Positions 37,178 to 44,811 of a stretch of DNA of 64,000 nucleotides are shown one piece after another. Position numbers and translations under genes: made by a program. Position 1 is the first letter of the stretch; each line of letters opens with the position of its first letter. Where the stretch lies: positions 434,001 to 498,000 of the forward strand of contig NZ_JBMSEB010000002.1 in NCBI RefSeq assembly GCF_049446075.1, read 5' to 3'. The stretch comes from Humibacter sp049446075 (GTDB lineage Bacteria; Actinomycetota; Actinomycetes; Actinomycetales; Microbacteriaceae). A model generated the notes under the pieces. It worked only from the letters and a program-made list of their open reading frames with translations. It had not been told where the DNA came from and ran no database searches.

Positions 37178-37471
37178 ATGGCCGAGGAATACGCTCACGA
37201 ACCGGATGCCCACCGCTACGTACTCCGCGTGGACGGCCAGATCGCCAGCGTCGTCGACTACACGGTGCTCGGCGACTCGCTGTCGATGACGCGCACCTTC
37301 ACCAACCCGAACCTCCGGGGGCGTGGACTCGCGGGCAAGATCGTGGAGTTCGCGGTCGACGACGTCGAGCAGAACACGAACTACCACGTGGTGCCGATGT
37401 GCTGGTACGTGGCGCAGTGGTTCGAGCAGCACCCCGAGCGCGCCGACCTGCTGAAGGCTCGCACGGCGTAG
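37178..37471 (+). CDS. Small GNAT-like N-acetyltransferase (YjdJ type)
   Basis: 97 residues. The compact Acetyltransf_CG/YjdJ domain shows in YVLRVDGQIASVVDYTVLGDSLSMTRTFTNPNLRGRGLAGKIVEFAVDD and MCWYVAQWFEQHPE; GRGLAGK is the shortened acetyl-CoA loop. Acceptor unknown. ATG 37178 is the only start. It precedes a VOC protein on the same strand by 33 bp and could share its transcript. Confidence 0.88.
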   Translation: MAEEYAHEPDAHRYVLRVDGQIASVVDYTVLGDSLSMTRTFTNPNLRGRGLAGKIVEFAVDDVEQNTNYHVVPMCWYVAQWFEQHPERADLLKARTA

Positions 37472-37504
37472 CTCGGCGTCGGCCGGTCGGCGTAGCCTCG
37501 CCGC

Positions 37505-37882
37505 ATGGCCATCACCAAGGTTCAGCTCTTCTCCATCCCCGTCTCAGATCCGGATCGCGCGCGCGAGTTCTACGTGGACACGCTCGGGTTCACACTCGTC
37601 TCCGACACGATGATGGGCGAGGATCAGCGCTGGATCCAGGTCGTACCGCCCGGCGCCGAGACGTCGATCACGCTCGTCACCTGGTTCGACAGCATGCCCG
37701 CCGGCACGGTTCGCGGTCTCGTACTGGAGACGGATGACCTCGGCGCCGACATCGACCGGCTCACGAACGCGGGCGTCGCGTTCGACACCGGTGTCGAACG
37801 TGCACCGTGGGGCCAGTACGCGCAGCTGAGCGACCCGGACGGCAACGGCCTCATCCTGCAGCAGACCGCCTTCTCGGCCTGA
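37505..37882 (+). CDS. VOC-superfamily (glyoxalase/bleomycin-resistance fold) protein
   Basis: 125 residues of paired beta-alpha-beta-beta-beta modules: KVQLFSIPVSDPDRAREFYVDTLGFTLVSD at the N-terminus and GQYAQLSDPDGNGLILQQT at the C-terminus. VOC proteins include glyoxalase I, extradiol dioxygenases and antibiotic-binding proteins; no specific assignment is possible. Its 3' end overlaps the convergent rhomboid-like gene by 32 bp. Confidence 0.9.
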   Translation: MAITKVQLFSIPVSDPDRAREFYVDTLGFTLVSDTMMGEDQRWIQVVPPGAETSITLVTWFDSMPAGTVRGLVLETDDLGADIDRLTNAGVAFDTGVERAPWGQYAQLSDPDGNGLILQQTAFSA

Positions 37883-38543
37883 GCACGCCGATGCGGCGCC
37901 AGAGGAACCCGGCACCGAATCCCAGCGCCAGCCCGAGCAGCATCGCTACGCCGTGAGCATCGCCTGCGACCACCAGCACGATCGCAACGACGGTGGCGGC
38001 ACCGGCGCAGGCGCGCACGACGACCGCTGGTCTCGGGGACGGATGCCTGGCATCCTTCGTGCCGATCAGCAGCGCGAGCGCGAACACGGTGAAGATCAGG
38101 CCGTCGTTCGCGAACGAACTGCCGCCGCCCGGCGTATGCCACACGATGACGGCCAGCAGGTTGAGCACGATCGACGGCACCAGGTAGAGCGCGGTTGCGA
38201 GCAACGGGCCCCAGATCCAGGTGCCCAGCATCAGCGCGAGCGCGACCACGACGAGGTTGAATGCCGCGGCCACGAGCCCGCCGTCCTGGGCGGCGAGCGC
38301 TGTGGCGATACGCCACCACTCGCCGCGGGCGAGCGTTGCGTGCGGGTCGCGCGCGAGGGCATCCGTGATCTGGGGCACCCAGGTCTGAAGCACCGACGGC
38401 ACTCCGATGAGCACCACGAGCACGAGAGCCGGCCAGGGGAAGGGGCGGGCCGACGGAAGCATCCGGATACCCACGTTCACGAAGAGCGCGAGTACGACGA
38501 GATTCCCGACGATGCTGGCGACGCTCTCGCCCGAGGTATCCAC
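37851..38543 (-). CDS. Rhomboid-like membrane protein
   Basis: 230 residues with six to seven hydrophobic helices. The segments GEWWRIATALAAQDGG, NLVVVALALMLGTWIWGP, SSFANDGLIFTVFALALLIGT and GDAHGVAMLLGLALGFGAGFL follow the order of rhomboid proteases. A Ser in GGSSFAN takes the place of the GxSG nucleophile and His in DAHG takes that of the second catalytic residue. The motif is imperfect, so it may be an inactive rhomboid-like protein. GTG 38543 is the start. Its end overlaps the VOC gene on the other strand. Confidence 0.7.
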   Translation of the reverse strand: MDTSGESVASIVGNLVVLALFVNVGIRMLPSARPFPWPALVLVVLIGVPSVLQTWVPQITDALARDPHATLARGEWWRIATALAAQDGGLVAAAFNLVVVALALMLGTWIWGPLLATALYLVPSIVLNLLAVIVWHTPGGGSSFANDGLIFTVFALALLIGTKDARHPSPRPAVVVRACAGAATVVAIVLVVAGDAHGVAMLLGLALGFGAGFLWRRIGVLRPRRRSAAG

Positions 38544-38683
38544 GCGTTCGAGGATGCCACGGCGCGGGCAGAGGGCATCCGGTTATCCTCGAAACGAATG
38601 CCGCGCACACCGTCGTGTCACGAGCACGCATGCCGAGAGCACTGTGCGGGGCACCCAGCATCCGTCTCCCACGAGGACATTCA

Positions 38684-39868
38684 ATGACGAATACGACAGG
38701 CCGCGCGGCACTCATCGCTTCGTACGCGCGCACACCATTCCTTCGCTTCAACGGCGGCTTCGCCTCGATCCCGGCTGCCGAACTCGGAGCCCACGCGCTG
38801 CGGGCCGCACTGTCGCGCGCCGCCATCGGCCCCGAGCAGGTGGACATCGTGCAGGGCGCGCAGGTCATCCAGGCCGCCGCGGGGCAGAACCCGGCGCGTC
38901 AGGCGGCGGTGAAGGCGGGCATCCCGATGACCGTGCCTGCGATCACTCTTAACGCCGTGTGTCTGTCGGGCACGCTCGCGATCGCGGCGGCGGCCAAGCT
39001 CATCGAAGACGGCGACGCCGACATCGTCGCGGTCGTCGGCCAGGAGTCGATGTCGCTTGCGCCGCACGCGTGGTCGGGTTCCCGCGTCGGGCAGAAGTAC
39101 GGCGCCGTCGAACTCATCGACACGCTCGAGCTCGACGGTCTGACGGATGCCTTCCAGCACGTCTCCATGGGCGCCTCGACCGAGGAGTACAACACCAAGC
39201 TCGGCATCACGCGCGAGGAACAGGATGCCTACGCGGCATCCTCGCATCAGCGACTCGCGGCATCCGCGGACTTCGTCGCGGGCGAGATCGAGCCGTACGA
39301 GGTGGCGTCGCGCAAGGGCGCGACGAAGTACTCGTCCGACGACGGCGTGCGCGTGGAGACGACGGCCGAGACGCTCGCCGCACTGCGTCCGGCGTTCGCC
39401 AATAACGGCACGATCACGGCCGGAAACTCGTCGCAGATCACCGATGGCGCCGCGGCACTCATCATCGTCGCCGACGACGTCGAGCTCTCCGTGCGACCGC
39501 TCGCGCGCATCGTGTCGCAGTCGTTCGTGGCCGGTCCCGATACGTCGCTGCATTCGCAGCCGTCGAACGCGATCGCGACGGCGCTGCGCAAGGCGGGCGT
39601 GGAGGCATCCGCTCTGGCTGCCGTGGAGATCAACGAGGCGTTCGCCGCCGTATCGGTGCACTCGACTCGGGAGCTGGGACTCGACCCCGCCATCGTCAAC
39701 GCCGACGGAGGGGCGATCGCGCTCGGGCATCCGCTCGGTGCGTCGGGCGCCCGCATCGTGGGACACCTCGCGCGGCGACTGCAGCAGGCAGGCGCCGGCA
39801 GCGTCGGCGCCGCGGGACTGTGCGGAGGCGGCGGGCAAGGCGCGGCGATCGTGCTCGAGGCGCTGTAG
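38684..39868 (+). CDS. Acetyl-CoA C-acyltransferase (thiolase)
   Basis: 394 residues, standard thiolase size. Catalytic parts are NAVCLSG (Cys93, acyl acceptor), NEAFAAV, GGAIALGHPLGASGAR (His) and CGGGGQG (second Cys near 380). ATG 38684 has GAGGA 8 bp upstream; the frame extends 69 bp further without support. Thiolases either build acetoacetyl-CoA or cleave 3-ketoacyl-CoA in beta-oxidation. No other fatty acid gene is adjacent, so the direction is unknown. A GC-rich hairpin region and a repeat element follow. Confidence 0.93.
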   Translation: MTNTTGRAALIASYARTPFLRFNGGFASIPAAELGAHALRAALSRAAIGPEQVDIVQGAQVIQAAAGQNPARQAAVKAGIPMTVPAITLNAVCLSGTLAIAAAAKLIEDGDADIVAVVGQESMSLAPHAWSGSRVGQKYGAVELIDTLELDGLTDAFQHVSMGASTEEYNTKLGITREEQDAYAASSHQRLAASADFVAGEIEPYEVASRKGATKYSSDDGVRVETTAETLAALRPAFANNGTITAGNSSQITDGAAALIIVADDVELSVRPLARIVSQSFVAGPDTSLHSQPSNAIATALRKAGVEASALAAVEINEAFAAVSVHSTRELGLDPAIVNADGGAIALGHPLGASGARIVGHLARRLQQAGAGSVGAAGLCGGGGQGAAIVLEAL

Positions 39869-39945
39869 CGGGCGCGGAGCTCGGGCGCGGACGGGGCTCC
39901 CCCGGGCCCGGCCGGCCGCGGGGCCGTTGCGCCCGGGCCCCGGCC

Positions 39946-40026
39946 GTCACGAAAACAGCAGGAAGCACCGAGAACAGCAGGAAATCTGCTGTTCTCGGCG
40001 CGAGAGCGCGATCTCTGCTGTTTTCG
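39946..40026. repeat. Nested-hairpin repeat element, copy 1
   Basis: 81 bp made of two nested inverted repeats. Outer arms CGAAAACAGCAG (39950-39961) and CTGCTGTTTTCG (40015-40026); inner arms CGAGAACAGCAG (39969-39980) and CTGCTGTTCTCG (39986-39997) around a 5-base loop. It lies between the thiolase and a convergent 97-residue gene. A second copy occurs at 40507-40587. Possibly a REP-like or non-autonomous mobile sequence, or a bidirectional terminator. Confidence 0.9.
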
Positions 40027-40094
40027 CTGCGGCGCGTGCTGGGCTGCCGGACCGCCGTCGTTTGACGGCGGCACGGCGGGCGGGCGGTATGGGG

Positions 40095-40388
40095 TCAGAG
40101 CGTGCCGTGTGCGGCCCAGAGTTCGGCCGCGCGGTCGGCGCCCTGGGCGATCAGGGCGACGAGCTCGGGCCGGTCCGGAACGCGGAACGAGACATAGGCG
40201 CCGCGGCCGCCGGCTACCGGACGTCCGTAGGCCTTTGCGGCGAGACCCCCGTCGGGCAGAAGCCGTACCGTGATGCTCTCCAGCTCGAACTCTTCGCCGC
40301 GCCGGTCGTCGCGCCAGCGCAGTTCCTGGGGCACCACGATATTGATCGCCAGCGCTCCGACCTCGATGGGCTCGGTGGGTTCAGCCAT
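40095..40388 (-). CDS. Hypothetical protein bracketed by repeat elements
   Basis: 97 residues from ATG 40388. The composition is ordinary for a soluble protein: IEVGALAINIVVPQELRWRDDRRGEEFELESITVRLLPDGG, AKAYGRPVAGGRGAYVSFRVPDRPELVALIAQGADRAAELWAA. I do not recognise the family. The frame stays open through the upstream tandem repeat, where the 18-bp unit would add five in-frame TGSQGL hexapeptides, but no start codon with a ribosome binding site is visible there. Two near-identical hairpin elements flank the gene (39946-40026, 40507-40587), so it could have been mobilised or copied as a unit. Confidence 0.65.
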   Translation of the reverse strand: MAEPTEPIEVGALAINIVVPQELRWRDDRRGEEFELESITVRLLPDGGLAAKAYGRPVAGGRGAYVSFRVPDRPELVALIAQGADRAAELWAAHGTL

Positions 40389-40412
40389 GGATCCATGGTC
40401 CCAGACCCGCCA

Positions 40413-40510
40413 CCCCGTCAGACCCTGCGACCCCGTCAGACCCTGCGACCCCGTCAGACCCTGCGACCCCGTCAGACCCTGCGACCCCGTCAGACCCTGC
40501 GACCCCGTCA
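40413..40510. repeat. 18-bp tandem repeat array
   Basis: Five identical copies of CCCCGTCAGACCCTGCGA fill 40413-40502, followed by an 8-bp partial copy (CCCCGTCA) that runs directly into the second hairpin element. There are no spacers, so it is not a CRISPR. The unit length is a multiple of three and no stop interrupts the minus-strand frame of the neighbouring 97-residue gene. Slipped-strand length variation is expected. Confidence 0.95.
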
Positions 40511-40587
40511 CGAAAACAGCAGGAAGCACTGAGAACAGCAGGAAACCTGCTGTTCTCAGTGCGAGAGCGCGATCTCTGCTGTTTTCG
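40507..40587. repeat. Nested-hairpin repeat element, copy 2
   Basis: Second copy of the element at 39946-40026. Outer arms CGAAAACAGCAG (40511-40522) and CTGCTGTTTTCG (40576-40587) are identical to copy 1; inner arms are CTGAGAACAGCAG (40529-40541) and CTGCTGTTCTCAG (40547-40559). The inner C:G pair of copy 1 is T:A here, a compensatory change that keeps the stem paired. It abuts the tandem repeat array. Confidence 0.9.
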
Positions 40588-40693
40588 GTGGGGCCAAGGG
40601 TTGGGGCGGAGCCTGGGGCGGAGCCGGGTGCGGCCTGGTGCGGCTGGGGCGGCCGGTGGCGGTGTGCCGCGTGGCCTGATCGGGCCGGCGGCG

Positions 40694-40768
40694 GGGGTAA
40701 GGTGCGGTCGGCGGTGGGGGTAGGGTGCGGGGCGGCCGTGGGTAGGGGTAGGGTGCGGGGCGGCCGGT
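40694..40768. repeat. G-rich direct repeats
   Basis: A 22-bp unit beginning GGGGTAGGGTGCGGGG occurs at 40717-40738 and 40745-40766, with a degenerate third copy starting near 40694. Runs of four to five G could form quadruplex structures. It lies between the second hairpin element and the stop of the beta-lactamase-fold gene. Confidence 0.7.
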
Positions 40769-40773
40769 GGGGC

Positions 40774-41760
40774 TCAGGCGTAGAGGGCGTCGGCGACCCG
40801 GCGGCGCAGCTCGATGACGCCGCTGTCCGACCAGCGGGTGGGATGCACGCGGTTCGTGAGCAGCGTCCACGCGCGTCCGGAATCGAAGTCGATCCAGAGG
40901 CCGGTGCCGGTGAAGCCGGTGTGGCCGATCGTGTGCGGGCTGCAGGCATCCCCGCCCGACCATCCGTCGTACGGATGCTCCCACCCGTACGTGCGCTGCG
41001 GCCCGACCGGCGTGCGCATCAGCTCGATCGACTGCGGCGAGGCCGCCGTGCCGTCGAGCAGCCCGCGAGCGAAGCCGAGCACGGATGCCGCGGTGCCGAA
41101 CAACCCAGCATGTCCGGCCCCCTGCAGTGCGGCGGCGTTCTCATCGTGAACGGTGCCCACGAGCATCCGTCGGCGCCACGGGCAGTACTCGGTCGCGGCC
41201 GCCTCGGTCGGATCCGCGGACCACGCGAAACCCGCACCGGGGTCGAGGTCGCGGATGCGGGCATCCGCCAGGCGCTCGAGCACGAAACCGAGCAGCATGT
41301 AGTTGAGGTCGGAGTAGACGGGGTCGCCGTGCGGCCAATCGCGCTGGATCACGAACGCTCGCAACTGGTCGGGATCGGTGCCGTACGTGTAGATCGGCCA
41401 CGTCGCCGGCAACCCGCTGGCGTGGGTGAGACAGTCGCGCGGGGTGATGCGTCGCTGCCAGGCATCCAGGTCGAACTGGCGCAACTCGTGCAGCACCTGC
41501 GTGATGGGGCCGTCGAGGTCGAGGATGCCTGCGGCTGCGGCATGCAAAATGCGCGGCGTCGTGAAGATCACCTTCGTCAGCGACGCGAGGTCGAACCATG
41601 TGGCCGTCGTCATCGGCCGCTCCGGCTCGCGCTGCGCAAGGCCGACTGCTCGCACCTCGGACTCGGTGGATGCCGCGTCGAGCACCCCGAACACCGCGCC
41701 GGGTATGCGGCCGGAGTCCACCCACGACGTGACGAGGTCGAATGCTGCATCGAATCCCAT
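40774..41760 (-). CDS. Serine hydrolase of the beta-lactamase/PBP4-like family
   Basis: 328 residues. The SxxK motif is S60-L-T-K63 in WFDLASLTKVIFT, a YSD triad takes the Tyr-x-Asn place in DPVYSDLNYML (about residue 150), and HTGFTGTG near residue 290 stands for the KTG box. Such proteins hydrolyse esters, amides or D-peptides, and few are true beta-lactamases. No signal peptide is visible, so it is probably cytosolic. A repeat-rich 385-bp stretch (40389-40773) separates it from the next gene. Confidence 0.9.
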   Translation of the reverse strand: MGFDAAFDLVTSWVDSGRIPGAVFGVLDAASTESEVRAVGLAQREPERPMTTATWFDLASLTKVIFTTPRILHAAAAGILDLDGPITQVLHELRQFDLDAWQRRITPRDCLTHASGLPATWPIYTYGTDPDQLRAFVIQRDWPHGDPVYSDLNYMLLGFVLERLADARIRDLDPGAGFAWSADPTEAAATEYCPWRRRMLVGTVHDENAAALQGAGHAGLFGTAASVLGFARGLLDGTAASPQSIELMRTPVGPQRTYGWEHPYDGWSGGDACSPHTIGHTGFTGTGLWIDFDSGRAWTLLTNRVHPTRWSDSGVIELRRRVADALYA

Positions 41761-41887
41761 GCCGTCAGCGTATGGCGCTGGCCCATAGTGAGGAGTAGTC
41801 CGCGGTCCGGCACCAACACAAGTCCCCCGCAGCGAACCCGCGGTCCGGTACCGACAGCCAGTCCGCGACCGCGATAGCGGCCGTGCG

Positions 41888-43276
41888 CTACCGGTGCCCC
41901 GACACCGAGTCGGCGACGCGCGCGATCGCGGACGTGCGCGTCCTGCCGCCGTCCTCGAGCCGGTCGGCCATGCCGTACGCCCGGTACAGCCCGTTGACCG
42001 CGACGAAGCGCAGCGGCTCGATCTCCCACTTGCGCACCCGGTGCCCCACCCAGGGCAGCGTCGTCAGCTCGGTGTCGCGCTCGAGCACGAGGTCGGTCAG
42101 GGTGCGTCCGGCGAGGTTCGTGGCGGTCACGCCTGTGCCGACGTATCCCCCAGCCCACGCGAGCCCGGATGCCCGATCCAACCCGACCGTCGCCGACCAG
42201 TCCCGCGGCACCCCGAGCACGCCCGACCATGCGCGTTCGACCCGCACGTTGCCCAGCACCGGAAAGAACCGAACGAGCAGCTCGCGCAGTGACCGCACGG
42301 TGACCTCGGGCGTGGAACCGTCAGCATCGAACCGCGAGCCGAAGTGGTACGGCACGCCTCGACCTCCGAAGGCGATGCGTCCGTCCGCCGTGCGCTGCGC
42401 GTACATGTACACGTGGGCGAGGTCGCCGAGGGTTTCGCGACCGACCCAGCCGATGGCATCCCACTGCGCGCCGCTGAGCAACTCGGTGACGATGAGCGAC
42501 GAGTTCAGGGGGACCCACGCGCGGTGCGCGCCAGGCATCCGTGCCGTGAAGCCTTCCGTCGCGCGCACCACGACGTCGGCGTACACGGCGCCACGAGTCG
42601 TCACTGCGCGAGCCGCGCGCCCGACGCCCCGAGGCTCGATCGCGGTCACCCGCGTGCCCTCGTACAGCTCGACGCCGAGCGCCTCGACCACGGTGGCGAG
42701 CCCGCGAACGAGCTTGGCCGGCTGGATGCGAGCACAGTGCGGCTGCCACAGTCCGCCCATGGTGTTCGAGACGGCGATGCGAGCGGATGCCTCACCCGCG
42801 TCGAGCAGGCGTGCGTCGGCATCCCGCCACTCGGCCTCGCCATCGGCCCACTCGTGCAGCCTGGCGAGTTGAGCCCTGTTGCGCGCAACGTTGAGCTCTC
42901 CGCCTAGCGCGATGTCGGCGTCGATGCCCTCCGTCTCCGCCGCGCGGATCACCTCGTGCACGCTCGCCGTCATCGCAGACTGCATGGCTTGCGCACCCTG
43001 GCGGCCGTGCGTCTTCACGTACTGCTCGCGGCCGCCCGTGACGGAGTTGGTCAGCCATCCGCCATTGCGCCCGGACGCCCCGTACCCGGCGAATCGCTGC
43101 TCGAGCACGACCACCCTCAGCGAGGGTTGCGTCTTCTTGAGGTAGTAGGCGGTCCACAGCCCGGTGAACCCGGCACCCACAATGCAGACGTCCGCCTGCA
43201 GGTCGTTGTCGAGCGAAGGACGGGGTTCGGGGACCGGCACCTGCGAATACCAGAACGAAACGGATGCCTGCACCAC
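41888..43276 (-). CDS. FAD-dependent oxidoreductase (DAO family)
   Basis: 462 residues. An N-terminal FAD Rossmann motif reads ADVCIVGAGFTGLWTAYYLKK near residue 28, then GASGRNGGWLTNS, and a C-terminal GLAWAGGYVGTGVTATNLAGRTLTDLV, as in DAO-type amine or amino acid oxidases similar to gamma-glutamylputrescine oxidase. Substrate unknown. The start at 43276 gives a short leader before the Rossmann strand. It is divergent from the Ogt gene with 156 bp between. Confidence 0.9.
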   Translation of the reverse strand: MVQASVSFWYSQVPVPEPRPSLDNDLQADVCIVGAGFTGLWTAYYLKKTQPSLRVVVLEQRFAGYGASGRNGGWLTNSVTGGREQYVKTHGRQGAQAMQSAMTASVHEVIRAAETEGIDADIALGGELNVARNRAQLARLHEWADGEAEWRDADARLLDAGEASARIAVSNTMGGLWQPHCARIQPAKLVRGLATVVEALGVELYEGTRVTAIEPRGVGRAARAVTTRGAVYADVVVRATEGFTARMPGAHRAWVPLNSSLIVTELLSGAQWDAIGWVGRETLGDLAHVYMYAQRTADGRIAFGGRGVPYHFGSRFDADGSTPEVTVRSLRELLVRFFPVLGNVRVERAWSGVLGVPRDWSATVGLDRASGLAWAGGYVGTGVTATNLAGRTLTDLVLERDTELTTLPWVGHRVRKWEIEPLRFVAVNGLYRAYGMADRLEDGGRTRTSAIARVADSVSGHR

Positions 43277-43432
43277 GTCGCGACTCTACCCAGCGACCTG
43301 GGTCGCGCAGTTCGGGTCGCGCAAACTGTCGCGTACGTCGACGTTTGCCAACACTTTTCGCGACTGCACACCTCACGTTCCGGCACGGTGGAGCGTCTGC
43401 AGTATGAAGAGAACGAACGTGAGGAGTACAGC

Positions 43433-43960
43433 ATGGGCACGCGTCACGCCATCGTCACGGCGCCGCAGATCTCGGAGCACATCGGCGAGGTCACCATCGT
43501 CGCTGATAAGGACGCCGTCACCGGCATCTACTACCCAGGCCACTGGACGAAGCCCGACCGTTCGGCATTCGGGCCGGAGGTCGCCGCCGCATCCGATCCC
43601 GTGATGGCCGTCGCTGTCGCCCAGCTTCGGGACTACCTGACCGGCGAACGTACGTCCCTCGACTTCGCGATGCGCGCGGACGGGAGCGAGTTCGAGCAGC
43701 GGGTGTGGGGCATCCTGCGCGGCATTCCTTACGGCGAGACGCTCACCTACGGACAGATCGCGGAAGAGCTAGGCGATCGCAGGCTCGCCCGCATGGTCGG
43801 GCAGGCAGTCGGACACAACCCGCTGTCGATCGCGGTGCCGTGTCACAGGGTCGTCGGCGCGAACGGAACGCTCACGGGCTACGCGGGTGGGCTGGAGCGC
43901 AAGCGGTTTCTGCTCGGTCTCGAGGGCGCGCTCGACGAGGCCGAGCTGACGCTGTTCTAG
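43433..43960 (+). CDS. ogt: Methylated-DNA--protein-cysteine methyltransferase
   Basis: 175 residues from ATG 43433 with GAGGAG 6 bp upstream. The C-terminal DNA-binding domain contains VWGILRGIPYGETLTYGQIAEELGD and the acceptor motif IAVPCHRVVGANG (Cys137), followed by LTGYAGGLERKRFLL. It repairs O6-alkylguanine by irreversible self-alkylation. A short N-terminal ribonuclease-like domain precedes it, as in Ogt rather than Ada. The stop codon lies at the start of a direct repeat. Confidence 0.95.
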   Translation: MGTRHAIVTAPQISEHIGEVTIVADKDAVTGIYYPGHWTKPDRSAFGPEVAAASDPVMAVAVAQLRDYLTGERTSLDFAMRADGSEFEQRVWGILRGIPYGETLTYGQIAEELGDRRLARMVGQAVGHNPLSIAVPCHRVVGANGTLTGYAGGLERKRFLLGLEGALDEAELTLF

Positions 43961-44008
43961 CCGGCCCGCTGTGTTAGCCGGCCCGCTGTGTTAGCCGGCC
44001 CGGTGTTG
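43958..44008. repeat. 17-bp direct repeats at the end of ogt
   Basis: TAGCCGGCCCGCTGTGT occurs at 43958-43974 and 43975-43991, with a degenerate third copy from 43992. The first TAG is the ogt stop codon. Probably replication slippage; no mobile element is associated. Confidence 0.85.
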
Positions 44009-44060
44009 TAGCTAGCACGCACGGATGCTCTAACGAGCTTCGCGAATCGCGCGGTCGCCA

Positions 44061-44654
44061 TCAGCGCTGCTCCGACTCCCGCGCAGCAGCCCGGGCCGCA
44101 CGCGCGAGCACGAGACGCGTGATGAGAATCGTCGCCCCGACGGTGGAGAATCCGAGACCCAGGATGAACGCGAGCATCGAGTCGCTCGCGATCCCGACGA
44201 CCAGCAGCACGACGCCGGCGATCAGGCTGGCGGGGCTTCCGTAGGACTCCACCGTGCTGCGCGGAATAGTCTTGCTGACCATGCCGAGCAGGTAGAACCC
44301 GACGAGTGCCAACACGAAGCCGGCCGCGCCGATCCAGAGCCAGACGCTTCCGACCTCGGCGGCCGCCACGAATCCGAACATGGCTGTGCCGACGCCGACG
44401 CCGGGGATGAGGCTCCACCAGCCGCCACGCATGGTCAGCGCCCCGTGCACTCCCGATGCGGCGATGAGCCCGGAGAACAGGCCGATGATGGCGCCGAGAG
44501 CCACTGCGGTCGCCGGGTCGTCGTCGATCGGCGTGAGGATGCTCAGCGCGAGTCCGCCGATGGCTCCCCCACCGCAGATGAAGCCGACGTAGAGCAGCAC
44601 CAGCACATATCGAGGGGCGACCGGCGCACGGGTGGCGTGCTTGATCAAGGACAC
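44061..44654 (-). CDS. Hypothetical multi-pass membrane protein
   Basis: 197 residues from GTG 44654 (the frame extends upstream without support). Six hydrophobic segments are visible: APRYVLVLLYVGFICGGGAIGGL, ATAVALGAIIGLFSGLIAA, then around GVGVGTAMFGFVAAA, WLWIGAAGFVLALVGFYLLG, SLIAGVVLLVVGIA and LAFILGLGFSTVGATILI. No family recognised. It is followed downstream by the repeats near the ogt stop. Confidence 0.7.
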   Translation of the reverse strand: MSLIKHATRAPVAPRYVLVLLYVGFICGGGAIGGLALSILTPIDDDPATAVALGAIIGLFSGLIAASGVHGALTMRGGWWSLIPGVGVGTAMFGFVAAAEVGSVWLWIGAAGFVLALVGFYLLGMVSKTIPRSTVESYGSPASLIAGVVLLVVGIASDSMLAFILGLGFSTVGATILITRLVLARAARAAARESEQR

Positions 44655-44692
44655 GAGTCCCGAGTGTAGGGGGCTCAGACCTCGGCGGGCGA

Positions 44693-44747
44693 CTGTCAGT
44701 TGTGCTCGCGGCGTGCGCAAACAACTGCTGTCAGTTGTGTTCGCGGC
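44693..44747. repeat. 20-bp imperfect direct repeat
   Basis: CTGTCAGTTGTGCTCGCGGC (44693-44712) recurs as CTGTCAGTTGTGTTCGCGGC (44728-44747), and GTCAGTTGTT appears again over the end of the LCP gene at 44811. ACAACTG/CAGTTGT also forms a small hairpin at 44721-44738. Seems to derive from local duplication of the gene end. Confidence 0.7.
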
Positions 44748-44776
44748 TTCGCCGCTCGACAACTTCCATCGGCTCG

Positions 44777-44800
44777 GCAGAGTGAGCGAGCTCACTCTGC
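44777..44800 (-). terminator. Perfect hairpin downstream of the LCP gene
   Basis: GCAGAGTGAGC (44777-44787) and GCTCACTCTGC (44790-44800) are perfect complements separated by two bases, 12 bp after the LCP stop codon. Most likely the terminator of that gene, although there is no U-tract. Confidence 0.65.
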
Positions 44801-44811
44801 TCTCGCCTCGG

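Noticed and set aside
40413..40510. CRISPR array
   Set aside because: The repeats are directly contiguous with no spacers and no cas genes are present.
43958..44008. Attachment site or mobile-element end at the ogt stop
   Set aside because: The 17-bp repeats are simple tandem copies without an integrase or second distant copy in the window.
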